A stretch of 64,000 nt of DNA. It comes from Sphingobacterium kitahiroshimense (GTDB lineage Bacteria; Bacteroidota; Bacteroidia; Sphingobacteriales; Sphingobacteriaceae). This document shows, piece after piece, positions 9,226 to 17,641 of this stretch. Under the pieces are notes generated by a model that saw only the letters and a list, made by a program, of their open reading frames with translations, was not told the origin of the DNA and ran no database searches. Position numbers and translations under genes: made by a program. Positions within the stretch are counted from its first letter, which is position 1. Each line of letters begins with the position of its first letter. The stretch lies in NCBI RefSeq assembly GCF_025961315.1, contig NZ_JAOQNK010000001.1, positions 5,828,001-5,892,000 of the forward strand, written 5' to 3'.

Positions 9226-10062
9226 TTAAATATCAGAAAGTTGAAAACTGTCTTTGAGCCGTATTCCTTTTTCTGTATGTTGTAAGGTACAGCAAGCATT
9301 CACGGCGTCATGCTCTAAGAAAAGTATATATTCTTGATCGACAATCTCTTCCCAATAATTTTTCCTTTCTTCCATGGTTGTCAATGGTCTTACATCGTAA
9401 CCCATCACATACGGAAGGGGTATATGTCCCACAGAAGGAAGTAAATCTGCCATATAAAGAATTGTTTTGTCTTTATATTTGATCTGGGGCAACATCATTG
9501 ACTCTGTATGTCCATGGGCATATCTGATTTGGATATCTGGTCCAAACGGATTTTTTTCTTTTTCGACAAACTTGAGTTGTCCGCTTTCTTGTATCGGTTT
9601 TATATTTTCCTCTAAAAAAGAAGCTTTTTCTCTTGGATTTGGATTTGTGGCCCAGTTCCAATGTTCGGCATTACTCCAGTAATTCGCCTTTGTAAAAGAA
9701 GGCCTCAGTTTTTCACCTTCGCGGACTATAGCACCCCCACAGTGGTCAAAATGCAAGTGTGTTAAAATAACATCGGTGATGTCTTCTCTATTAAATCCAT
9801 ATTTTGCTAAAGACTTGTCAATGGAGTTGTCTCCGTGTATATAATAATGCCCAAAAAATTTCTCAGACTGTTTGTCTCCGAGTCCAGTATCGATAAGAAT
9901 TAATTTTGCGCCATCTTCTATAAGTAATAGGCGATTGGTCCAGGTGCACATATTATTTGCATCGGCAGGATTTGTTTTGTGCCATATGGATTTTGGAACC
10001 ACACCGAACATGGCACCTCCATCTAATTTGAAGTTCTGCGTTTCAATTGTATAAAGTTGCAT
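9226..10062 (-). CDS. metallo-beta-lactamase-fold hydrolase
   Basis: This 278-residue protein carries the dinuclear metal-site motif HLHFDHCGG (HxHxDH), an upstream LILIDTGLGDK strand, a further His in YAHGHTESMML and LEHDAVNACC near the end. The layout resembles lactonase-like (AHL-lactonase/Glx-related) MBL proteins. No signal peptide is seen, so it is probably cytoplasmic. The substrate is unknown. It is convergent with the barrel-protein gene and stands alone; the serine hydrolase gene lies 82 bases upstream on the same strand. Confidence 0.85.
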   Translation of the reverse strand: MQLYTIETQNFKLDGGAMFGVVPKSIWHKTNPADANNMCTWTNRLLLIEDGAKLILIDTGLGDKQSEKFFGHYYIHGDNSIDKSLAKYGFNREDITDVILTHLHFDHCGGAIVREGEKLRPSFTKANYWSNAEHWNWATNPNPREKASFLEENIKPIQESGQLKFVEKEKNPFGPDIQIRYAHGHTESMMLPQIKYKDKTILYMADLLPSVGHIPLPYVMGYDVRPLTTMEERKNYWEEIVDQEYILFLEHDAVNACCTLQHTEKGIRLKDSFQLSDI

Positions 10063-10144
10063 GATATTCTCTTTTTACTATTTACACGAATATACTAGTT
10101 TTGTTTTGGAAAAAATAAACCTTAATAATATGATAATATAGTGG

Positions 10145-11287
10145 TTATTGCTGTATCATTTCTTTATAAATGAGCTGTATGCAATCTTTTAATAATGGGT
10201 TAAAGTCTACGTTTTCAGGTGTACGGCAACCATTTGTTATCACAACAATTCCGAATTTTTCTTTAGGATCGAAAAACATAGCACTGTAGAGACCATATGC
10301 GGAGCCTGTATGTCCAATTAAAACTTTATTAGGGATCAATGTGTTGATGGATCTTAAAGCTAGCCCATATCCTTCTTCAGCAGTAATGGGCGTCTGCATA
10401 ATTTTAGAATTCCGTTTCTTAATGATCTGTTTTCCATTTAATCCTGTACCATAGTTCATATGCATCCCCATGTATTTAGCGAGATCGACTGCTGAGATCT
10501 TCATCCCGCCCGTAGGTGAGAAAATAGGAGTGGAATGCCCTAGTGTATAATTTTTTATTTCCAGCGATCTTGGATTATAAGCGCTGGGCTGTGGAAAAAA
10601 CTCATGCTTAGCAGAATCGTATTCATATAAGGTTACAAATTTGTTTTGATCTAGAGAGTCCACGCAATATCCTGCATATAACTGCAGCGGATCTAAAATA
10701 TGTTCTTTAATATATTGGTCAAAACGTTGTCCTGAAAGGCGCTCAATCACAGCGCCAACCATATTAAAGTTGAGGTTGCAATAATCGTAGGTCGTGCCAG
10801 GTTCGTTTGGGCTGTAAGAAGAGGCATATTGATCTGACTTTGATGGATTGATGACATCAAGATCAAAATATCCATTTTTATCATTAATACTGGAAGTATG
10901 GGAGAGAACCATTCTGAGTGTAATCTTCTTATTCGGAAACTTTGGATTTTGAACTTTAAAACCTATTAGATCACCAAAGTCATCATCGAGATGACATTTC
11001 TTTTGCTCTATTAACTGCATAATAGCTGTTGCTGAAAAGGACTTTGATATAGAGGCAATTCTGAATAGGTCATCCTGATCCAAAGGTTGTGCTTGTTCTC
11101 TGTTTTTCAAACCGTAAGATTTATTGAAAAACAACTCGTTATTTTTAATAACAGCTACCGACAGTCCAATAGCTTCATATTGAGCCATGATATCAGTAAT
11201 TTTTTTGTCTAAACTGTTCGTTTGTGCCCACGTTATTGGACTTATCAGAAACAAATAAATTAAAAGAAGAGGAACGTACTTTTTCAT
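10145..11287 (-). CDS. secreted serine hydrolase, beta-lactamase class C / penicillin-binding fold
   Basis: The 380-residue protein begins with a signal peptide (hydrophobic 5-20, TWAQ cleavage site). The three active-site elements of the family are visible: SxxK as SISK in RIASISKSFSA, YxN as YCN in YDYCNLNFNMVG, and a KTG-like HTG in LIGHTGSAYG. Such proteins act as esterases, D-aminopeptidases or carboxypeptidases in the periplasm; resistance activity cannot be inferred. The substrate is unknown. Confidence 0.87.
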   Translation of the reverse strand: MKKYVPLLLIYLFLISPITWAQTNSLDKKITDIMAQYEAIGLSVAVIKNNELFFNKSYGLKNREQAQPLDQDDLFRIASISKSFSATAIMQLIEQKKCHLDDDFGDLIGFKVQNPKFPNKKITLRMVLSHTSSINDKNGYFDLDVINPSKSDQYASSYSPNEPGTTYDYCNLNFNMVGAVIERLSGQRFDQYIKEHILDPLQLYAGYCVDSLDQNKFVTLYEYDSAKHEFFPQPSAYNPRSLEIKNYTLGHSTPIFSPTGGMKISAVDLAKYMGMHMNYGTGLNGKQIIKKRNSKIMQTPITAEEGYGLALRSINTLIPNKVLIGHTGSAYGLYSAMFFDPKEKFGIVVITNGCRTPENVDFNPLLKDCIQLIYKEMIQQ

Positions 11288-11531
11288 GATTTAAGGATTA
11301 GTATCGGAAAGGTATAAATAATTAATAAGGATCATGATATTGTCTTGCATTTTTATGCAATTTTTATGCTGATTCATTCGGTTTTCAAAGATTTGGGATC
11401 ATAAATGGGAATCGATATCATTGAAGCCGATTTTAGTAGCAGTAGCTATAAAATATAATTTAAATTACTTTTTTATGCAGTTTAAAATACTGTTTTTTAG
11501 CTTGTTATGACTATTTATAAATCAACTCCTT

Positions 11532-11554
11532 TTATTTAAAATAAATCTAAATAG
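11532..11554 (+). promoter_or_regulatory. Fur-like operator, site 1 (siderophore receptor)
   Basis: A 23-bp imperfect palindrome begins TTATTT and has TCTAAATA in the right half. It aligns without gaps to three sites in the haem locus (28949, 29180, 33951) and lies over the -33 region, 16 bases upstream of the -7 box. The Fur assignment is inferred from sequence likeness and the iron-related neighbours. Confidence 0.55.
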
Positions 11555-11570
11555 AATCAAAAAAAGATTG

Positions 11571-11578
11571 TAAGTTTG
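11571..11578 (+). promoter_or_regulatory. candidate -7 box of the siderophore receptor
   Basis: TAAGTTTG is a perfect TAnnTTTG, 37 bases before the ATG. No TTTG is seen at the -33 position, which fits a regulated promoter. Confidence 0.5.
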
Positions 11579-11615
11579 CATCCAAAATAAAATTAATCTA
11601 ATTATTCATATACAT

Positions 11616-14144
11616 ATGAAAAAGTCATTTCTCGGCTTAGTTTTAAGCTTAGGATTAGTTGGAGGGGTACAACTTGAGGGGGTTGCACAACATCATGGAA
11701 TTCATGGGAAACTAAAAAGCAAATCCGGTGCTCCAATCGAAGCAGCTACAGTTACAGTTAAAGAATTGGGGACTTCTACTGCAACAGATCGCAATGGATC
11801 GTTTTCATTTTCAACTTTACCAGATGGAACTTATACCATAATTGTTAAAAGTTTAGGTAATGTTATAGACGAAGAGAAGATAAAAGTAGTGAACGGTTCT
11901 TCTCAGCCTATTAATTTGGTTGGAGAAAGCCGTGATTCGAAATTGGATGTGGTAGATGTCCGAGGATATAACTCGCATAATAATCAGACTGTCAATGTTG
12001 GAAAAGCTGGAATTATAGATAAAGACTTACCGCAAAGCGTTCAGATCATTAATGAGCAGGTGATCCGGGATCAACAGGTTAATCGATTGAGTGATGCCTT
12101 GAAAAATGCCAATGGTATTGCTATGGGCGCAAATAGAGGTGGTGTAAATGAAAATTTTTATGCACGTGGATACAGCCTTGGTGCGAATAATATTTTCAAA
12201 AATGGTGCACGTACCAATAACGGTGGATCTATTGAAGCGAGTACATTAGAGTCGGTAGAAATATTGAAAGGTAGTGCCGCATTATTATATGGTGGTGTAA
12301 CTGGGGGTGCTGTCGTTAATTTAGTAACTAAGAAACCTAAATTTGAATATGGAGGTGAAGCTTCATTCCGTGTGGGAAGTTATGATTTTTACAAACCAAC
12401 GGTTGATGTGTACGGGCCTATTTCAGATAAGGTAGCTTTCCGTGTAATCAGTACTTATGAAAAATCTGGAAGTTTTAGAGATCATGTCGACTCAAAAAGA
12501 TTGTATGTCAATCCTTCTATTTTATATAAGATCAATGACCGTACGGATATCAACTTTATGTTTGATTACCTAAAAAGCGATTACACACCAGATTTTGGTA
12601 TTGGATCGGTAGACGGTAAATTGAATCAGGATGTTGGTCGTAATACTTTTATGAATACCTTGTGGGCATATAATAAAACCAATACCACAAATGGGCAGAT
12701 CAACTTAAATCATCAGTTTAATGATAACTGGAAGTTGAATGCAATTGCGAGTTATCAAAGTTATGGACGTGATTACTACGGATCGGATAGGGTTCAAGCA
12801 AATGCACAAGGTATCGCGCCACGTAATTTGACGCGTTCAAAATCGGATGAACTTACTTTCAATCAGCAGTTGAATTTAACCGGAACTGTTAAAACAGGTG
12901 CTATCAAGCATAAGATCTTAATCGGAGCTGATGCTGATCAGTCTAATACAAAAGCATATGCATACTTTATAGACGGTATTAATTATTATGATAAGCAAGG
13001 GGCATTAAAAGTCAATGTTTATGATTCTATTTATGTCTTTAATCCGAGTGAAACGGCGGCTCATTTACCTTCTGGCAAAGGTTTGCGCACAGATATGCCT
13101 GGTGCAGAGTATTTGACCAGAACAACGACTAATATTTATCGTTATGGTGTATTTTTTCAAGATTTAATTGAAGTTTCGGAAAAATTCAAAGTATTAGCGG
13201 GCTTACGTTATACTTACCAAAGAACACCATATGCAGATAAATACACCTATGCAACTGGTGAAACAGAGGAAGTAAAGAACCTAGATGCAAACAAAAATGA
13301 ACTGGGTGCTAAAGTTGATCAGGCATGGTCGCCAAAATTTGGTTTGATTTATCAACCGATTAAGAGCTCTAGTGTTTATGTAACTTATGCGAATAACTTC
13401 ACATCAAACGCAGGTTATGATGTTGATTATAAGCCAATGGGGCCTTCAACGATTGATCAGTACGAAGCAGGTGTTAAAAATGATTTCTTTAATGGTCGTT
13501 TAACCCTGAATGCATCGGTTTACAGAATCAATAACAATCGCTTTGCTCAGCAATTATTGGTGAAACCTGATGGCACTGATAATGGTGATACAAACATGAA
13601 AGAGTTTTCTGGAAAAACATCTTCAGATGGTGTTGAAGTAGATGTAACTGGTTCTATCTTACCAGGACTAGATATCTTGGCCGGATACTCGTACAACTAC
13701 ATGCGCTATACGGAGACAAGTCCGATCACAAAGATCACGACTGTTGTCAACGGTAGTTCTAAAGTTACGGAGGTTTCTGGTAATGAGGAAGATGTGCGTC
13801 TGGTGGGAACAACAGCACATACAGCCAATGGAACTATTTTCTATACTTTGCAAAATGGTGGTGCTAAAGGTCTGAAATTTGGGGTTTCTGCATTTTACAC
13901 TGGAAGAAGAAATGCCGGTTGGAATAACACAAAAATCAATGTGAGAGATGGTGTTGACCGTTTAATTACTGTTAGCCCATTCACAACAGTAGATATTTCT
14001 GCTGGTTATACATATAAAAAATGGAGCATTTTAGCTAAAATGTCTAATGTTAATAATGCTTTCAATTATTATATCCATGAAAACTACAGTGTGAATCCAA
14101 TTCCTCCAAGAAGTTTCATGGCAACATTGACGTATAAATTTTAA
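11616..14144 (+). CDS. TonB-dependent siderophore receptor
   Basis: This 842-residue outer-membrane receptor has a signal peptide (1-25), a carboxypeptidase-regulatory-like beta-sandwich (about 26-115, starting HGIHGKLKSKSG), a plug domain (about 125-245, with LPQSVQIINEQVI and FYARGY) and a long barrel ending TLTYKF. The plug signature places it in the FhuA/FpvA group of ferric-siderophore receptors. It imports an iron chelate using TonB energy. No siderophore biosynthesis gene lies nearby, so a xenosiderophore is plausible. A Fur-like operator upstream suggests induction in iron limitation. Confidence 0.92.
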   Translation: MKKSFLGLVLSLGLVGGVQLEGVAQHHGIHGKLKSKSGAPIEAATVTVKELGTSTATDRNGSFSFSTLPDGTYTIIVKSLGNVIDEEKIKVVNGSSQPINLVGESRDSKLDVVDVRGYNSHNNQTVNVGKAGIIDKDLPQSVQIINEQVIRDQQVNRLSDALKNANGIAMGANRGGVNENFYARGYSLGANNIFKNGARTNNGGSIEASTLESVEILKGSAALLYGGVTGGAVVNLVTKKPKFEYGGEASFRVGSYDFYKPTVDVYGPISDKVAFRVISTYEKSGSFRDHVDSKRLYVNPSILYKINDRTDINFMFDYLKSDYTPDFGIGSVDGKLNQDVGRNTFMNTLWAYNKTNTTNGQINLNHQFNDNWKLNAIASYQSYGRDYYGSDRVQANAQGIAPRNLTRSKSDELTFNQQLNLTGTVKTGAIKHKILIGADADQSNTKAYAYFIDGINYYDKQGALKVNVYDSIYVFNPSETAAHLPSGKGLRTDMPGAEYLTRTTTNIYRYGVFFQDLIEVSEKFKVLAGLRYTYQRTPYADKYTYATGETEEVKNLDANKNELGAKVDQAWSPKFGLIYQPIKSSSVYVTYANNFTSNAGYDVDYKPMGPSTIDQYEAGVKNDFFNGRLTLNASVYRINNNRFAQQLLVKPDGTDNGDTNMKEFSGKTSSDGVEVDVTGSILPGLDILAGYSYNYMRYTETSPITKITTVVNGSSKVTEVSGNEEDVRLVGTTAHTANGTIFYTLQNGGAKGLKFGVSAFYTGRRNAGWNNTKINVRDGVDRLITVSPFTTVDISAGYTYKKWSILAKMSNVNNAFNYYIHENYSVNPIPPRSFMATLTYKF

Positions 14145-14172
14145 AATGTTTAGTTTGCTTATAGTTTATGTT

Positions 14173-14198
14173 AAAAGGGCCTCCATGGAGGCCCTTTT
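14173..14198. terminator. bidirectional terminator
   Basis: AAAAGGGCCTCC pairs with GGAGGCCCTTTT around AT (loop CATG in practice), between the convergent receptor and GAPDH genes. Confidence 0.85.
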
Positions 14199-14226
14199 TA
14201 TCTTGAATAGCATGTGATTTCGTCTT

Positions 14227-15225
14227 TTATAGCTTACTGATTTTATCAAGAAGATCAACAAGTCGATTTGAGTATCCAAACTCATTATCATACCAGCCCA
14301 CAACTTTTACCAGACCTCCTACAATTGAGGTAAGTTCTGAATCAAAGACACAAGAATATGGATTGTTGATGATGTCAACAGATACAATTGGATCTTCTGT
14401 ATAGTAAAGTACATTTTTCAATTCACCTTCTGCCGCTTCTTTAAATTTTGCATTGATCTCTGCTACTGTTGGTTGATGTGTCAATGTACAGGTAAAATCT
14501 GTTAACGAACCGTTTAAAACAGGGACACGGATACCAGCACCACCTAGTTTACCCTCTAAATGAGTGAAAACATTGGTAATTGCCTTAGCAGCACCAGTTG
14601 TAGTTGGAATAATGGAAGATGACGCAGCACGTGCGCGGCGAAGATCACGGTGTGGAGCATCATGCAGATTCTGATCACCTGTCATGGAATGTACCGTCGT
14701 GATATAGCCGTCTTTGATTCCCCAGTTTTCATCTAAAATTTTGACCAAAGGGGCAACATTATTCGTTGTACAAGAAGCATTGGAAAGAATAGGGACATTT
14801 AAGTCAAAATCCTTGTCGTTGATGCCCAATACGATTGTTGGTATATCTTTATCTGAAGAGGGGGCAGAAATGATTACTTTTTTTGCTCCCGCTATCAAAT
14901 GTAAATTTGCTTTCTCTTTACTGGTAAAATGACCCGTTGACTCGACAACGACATCAATGTCAAGCGTATTCCAGGGCAGATTTTCGGGATTCTTTTCATT
15001 CGTGACTAAAATACGCTTGTTATTGATGATGAGATGATTGTCATCAAAGTCAACCGTTCCAGAAAATGGACCGTGCACAGAGTCATACTTGAATAGATGT
15101 GCTAATGTCTTTGTATCAGTTAGATCATTGATCGCAATGACTTCTAGATGTTCAGCATCCCTAATGAAAATATTGCGCAGTGTATTACGGCCAATACGTC
15201 CAAACCCATTGATTGCAATATGCAT
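14227..15225 (-). CDS. gap: type I glyceraldehyde-3-phosphate dehydrogenase
   Basis: This 332-residue enzyme has the Rossmann start IAINGFGRIGRNTLRN, the catalytic cysteine in SNASCTTNNVAPL, TVHSMTGDQNLHD, the RRARAASSSIIPTTTGAAKA phosphate loop and WYDNEFGYSNRLVDLL. It oxidises glyceraldehyde 3-phosphate with phosphate and NAD(P). The segment TVHSMTGDQ replaces the more usual TVHSYTxDQ, hinting at a paralogue distinct from the main glycolytic enzyme; this is weak. The start codon lies 9 bases after the stop of a thioredoxin-fold lipoprotein gene, so the two form an operon. Confidence 0.93.
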   Translation of the reverse strand: MHIAINGFGRIGRNTLRNIFIRDAEHLEVIAINDLTDTKTLAHLFKYDSVHGPFSGTVDFDDNHLIINNKRILVTNEKNPENLPWNTLDIDVVVESTGHFTSKEKANLHLIAGAKKVIISAPSSDKDIPTIVLGINDKDFDLNVPILSNASCTTNNVAPLVKILDENWGIKDGYITTVHSMTGDQNLHDAPHRDLRRARAASSSIIPTTTGAAKAITNVFTHLEGKLGGAGIRVPVLNGSLTDFTCTLTHQPTVAEINAKFKEAAEGELKNVLYYTEDPIVSVDIINNPYSCVFDSELTSIVGGLVKVVGWYDNEFGYSNRLVDLLDKISKL

Positions 15226-15234
15226 AACTGATTT

Positions 15235-15843
15235 TTATTTATGAAATTCAGCTATAGCTTCATTTATATTTTTATCACCTTCCCATTGTGCTTTTAATTG
15301 ACCGTCGGCGCCGTAAACATAATTTGCAGGGAATTGCTCAGGAACATGTATTTTTTGAATAAACTCTTGGCCTTTGTCGACTAAAACTTCAACATTCTCC
15401 ATTTTTGATAATTTTGGAGCGAAGTTGTCAAAGAAGCCTAATATTAAAGCAGGATCATTCATTGAAACATAGTAGATGTTAACATCTTTCAAGCGCTCTC
15501 TGTTTTTTTCTAAAGCAGTTGCTTCTTGTTGACAGTGGCTACATCCTGGATCGAATAGGATAAAAACTGTGTTTTTATCTTTGGAAACATCTGATTTTGA
15601 AACTTTAATACCCGATCTTAATTGGTAAAAAGTGAAGTCAGGAAGTGTTTTTGCAGCTTCTTTTTGCATAGCTGCAGGAGCTTCCGTATGTGCACTATGA
15701 TCATGCCCACTATGGTCGTGACCATCATGCTCATCATGTTCTTCTGTTTTTGCCGCTTCTTGCGTTTTAGTATTTGAATTGCAAGAGAATAACAGGGACG
15801 CTGTGACAACTCCTGTTATGCCTAATATTAATTTTTTATTCAT
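15235..15843 (-). CDS. His-rich thioredoxin-fold lipoprotein (TlpA/redoxin-like)
   Basis: This 202-residue protein starts at ATG 15843 (an upstream in-frame start would add MIPIT). It has a lipoprotein signal with the lipobox LFSC (Cys21) and a His/Asp-rich segment at residues 35-53 with repeats such as GHDHSGHDHS. A thioredoxin-like domain follows with a CSHC redox pair (Cys101/Cys104) in FILFDPGCSHCQQ. The cysteines suggest envelope thiol-disulfide exchange. The His-rich arm probably binds Zn, Ni or Cu, which would be unusual for TlpA-like proteins. It is the first gene of a pair with gap. Confidence 0.8.
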   Translation of the reverse strand: MNKKLILGITGVVTASLLFSCNSNTKTQEAAKTEEHDEHDGHDHSGHDHSAHTEAPAAMQKEAAKTLPDFTFYQLRSGIKVSKSDVSKDKNTVFILFDPGCSHCQQEATALEKNRERLKDVNIYYVSMNDPALILGFFDNFAPKLSKMENVEVLVDKGQEFIQKIHVPEQFPANYVYGADGQLKAQWEGDKNINEAIAEFHK

Positions 15844-15866
15844 GGTAATGGGTATCAATTATCTAT

Positions 15867-15874
15867 CAAAACTA
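15867..15874 (-). promoter_or_regulatory. candidate -7 box of the redoxin-gap operon
   Basis: The minus strand reads TAGTTTTG (TAnnTTTG), 23 bases before the ATG at 15843. No clear -33 box is seen. Confidence 0.4.
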
Positions 15875-15941
15875 TAAAAAATATTGAATTTAAACCTTAA
15901 AAAAGCTGATTAATGACACTGTACTGTATAATCATACGATG

Positions 15942-17027
15942 TTAAGTAATGATATTATTATCATTGTCATAATTTGTGAAGGAGGTTGATTCTATGATTT
16001 CAGGTTTTCCCTTTCCATATTCATTGTTGTATACTTTTAATAATACACGAACTGATGAGATGATCAATGGTCCAAAAATAAGCCCCAGCATACCAAAAAG
16101 ATTTAACCCCAGTAATACGCCAAATACCGTAATCAGTGGCGGTACATCGCCAAGTTTACGCAATATCGTAAAACGAAGTACATTGTCAATTCCACCAATT
16201 AATATAAATCCATATAAAGCCAGACCAATGGCATTTCCTGTAGAGCCAATAGCTAACAGATAAATTGCGGTAGGTACGTAAACAGTCATCGTGCCCAAGA
16301 CCGGTATAATCGTGGAAACGGCCGTTATTATTCCCAGTAGAATAGGGCTGTCAACTCCAAAAATCCAATAGCCAATACCGGCAACAACGCCCTGACATAT
16401 GCCAAGAATTGGAATACCGATAGCATTTGAACGTACCATCATGCTTATTTCGTTCCAGAGTTCCTTTTTACTTTGTTGCGAAAAAGGAATAGCATGCTGA
16501 ATCGTAGATTCCATCTCTTTGCTATAATATTGCATAAAATAAAGTACAAATAAAGCGACGATGATATTGACGACAGTTTCCGCAACAGAATTTAAAACAT
16601 TGGGTATGTATTTTGCTAATTTTTGAAGAGAATTAAGAATTGCGGCATCGGATAAATCTATGTTTTTTAATACAGGCTTATTGTGCATATAGTCTTTTAC
16701 AGAATCAAATTTAGACAATAGGTCTTTTTGATTAACAATAAGCTGTTCTAACTGGGGAATTAGGTAGTTAATCAATCCCCATAATGGAAACACAATAAAG
16801 ATCACAGAAAGACTGATCAGGAATATACTTGAAATAGATTTACCCCACTTTTTCTTTTCAGTGAGGGTATGGTAAATATTTCTAAATAATATATAAAGTG
16901 TTATTGCTCCTAAAAAGCCCGGTAGATAGTATGATAAATTTGTAAATATTAATATACAGATCAAAAGTATGATCGTAATCAACATGATTTGGTTAATGGA
17001 GTTATTGTTTATTTGTTTGTACTTCAT
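15942..17027 (-). CDS. AI-2E family membrane transporter
   Basis: This 361-residue integral membrane protein has about eight helices: pairs near the N-terminus, a central soluble-looking segment (about 85-150) and a C-terminal block with GIPILGICQGVVAGIGYWIFG and LGLNLFGMLGLIFGPLI. It matches the AI-2E (PerM/TqsA) family. Members export small molecules or exchange ions; an autoinducer-2 role cannot be assumed. A large palindromic repeat lies 51 bases upstream of the start and contains its likely promoter. Confidence 0.85.
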   Translation of the reverse strand: MKYKQINNNSINQIMLITIILLICILIFTNLSYYLPGFLGAITLYILFRNIYHTLTEKKKWGKSISSIFLISLSVIFIVFPLWGLINYLIPQLEQLIVNQKDLLSKFDSVKDYMHNKPVLKNIDLSDAAILNSLQKLAKYIPNVLNSVAETVVNIIVALFVLYFMQYYSKEMESTIQHAIPFSQQSKKELWNEISMMVRSNAIGIPILGICQGVVAGIGYWIFGVDSPILLGIITAVSTIIPVLGTMTVYVPTAIYLLAIGSTGNAIGLALYGFILIGGIDNVLRFTILRKLGDVPPLITVFGVLLGLNLFGMLGLIFGPLIISSVRVLLKVYNNEYGKGKPEIIESTSFTNYDNDNNIIT

Positions 17028-17077
17028 GGCTGGATCCTCAGAATAAATAAATACTAAGCATTTTTTAGCTAAACTAA

Positions 17078-17132
17078 GATAAATTTGTTTTATTTAATTG
17101 TATCATAATATAAAACAAATTTATCGATATCT
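17078..17132. repeat. dispersed palindromic promoter repeat, copy 1
   Basis: GATAAATTTGTTTTAT (17078-17093) and ATAAAACAAATTTATC (17110-17125) form a perfect 16-bp inverted repeat with a 16-base spacer, followed by GATATCT. A related copy lies at 57764-57813. Each arm contains TAAATTTG, so the element carries a perfect -7 box on both strands (plus 17080-17087, minus 17116-17123). Confidence 0.75.
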
Positions 17133-17242
17133 GCGCTACCTTCAAGAATTATTTTATACTTGAAATTGATTAAATAGGACTAAGCAAGTTCCGGAATGAA
17201 ATAAAAAAATGTTGGACTAAAGTACAGCTAGCGCTATTGAAA

Positions 17243-17635
17243 TCAAATTTCATAAAGCTCAATGGGTAATCCATCGGGATCTTCAAAAAATGTAAATTTT
17301 TTATTTGTAAGTTCATCAATTCGGATGGGCTCTACTGAAATATCAGACTGCTGTAATAGTTGGACTTCTTTGGAGATGTCCTGTACCGCAAAAGCAAGAT
17401 GTCTCAGCCCTACGGCCTCAGGTCTTGAAGGTCGTTTGGGAGGATTTGGAAATGAAAATAGCTCAATGATATAATTGCCATTTAAGGCTAAGTCTAACTT
17501 GTAAGAGTTTCTGTTTTCACGATACACTTCCTGTATAATGGTAAATCCGAGTAACTCGGTGTAAAACTTTTTGGATTTTTCATAATCGCTACAAATAATA
17601 GCAATATGATGTACTTGTTGTAAATTTAATTTCAT
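17243..17635 (-). CDS. VOC-fold (glyoxalase-like) protein
   Basis: This 130-residue protein has the vicinal-oxygen-chelate fold: VHHIAIICSDYEKSKKFYTELLGF at the start and FFEDPDGLPIELYEI at the end, with metal-binding positions typical of the glyoxalase/YaeR group (His, Glu). The substrate is unknown. The gene starts 6 bases after the stop of the old-yellow-enzyme gene, so the two are co-transcribed and may both handle reactive carbonyls. Confidence 0.88.
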   Translation of the reverse strand: MKLNLQQVHHIAIICSDYEKSKKFYTELLGFTIIQEVYRENRNSYKLDLALNGNYIIELFSFPNPPKRPSRPEAVGLRHLAFAVQDISKEVQLLQQSDISVEPIRIDELTNKKFTFFEDPDGLPIELYEI

Positions 17636-17641
17636 ACCAGA

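Larger units (their letters stand above)
11288..11615. other. 328-bp divergent intergenic region
   Basis: No gene is seen. It contains a Fur-like operator (11532-11554) and a -7 box (11571-11578) for the plus-strand receptor. A short stem TTGCAT-TTTT-ATGCAA at 11345-11360 is followed by a T-run but is too weak to call a terminator. Confidence 0.6.

Noticed and set aside
10145..11287. Antibiotic-resistance beta-lactamase
   Set aside because: The fold is shared by esterases and peptidases and no resistance-specific features are seen; called a serine hydrolase only.
11345..11365. TTGCAT/ATGCAA hairpin followed by T residues
   Set aside because: A six-pair AT-rich stem between divergent genes has no gene to terminate; likely chance.
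15942..17027. Autoinducer-2 exporter role
   Set aside because: The AI-2E family name covers proteins with varied substrates, and no quorum-sensing gene is nearby.
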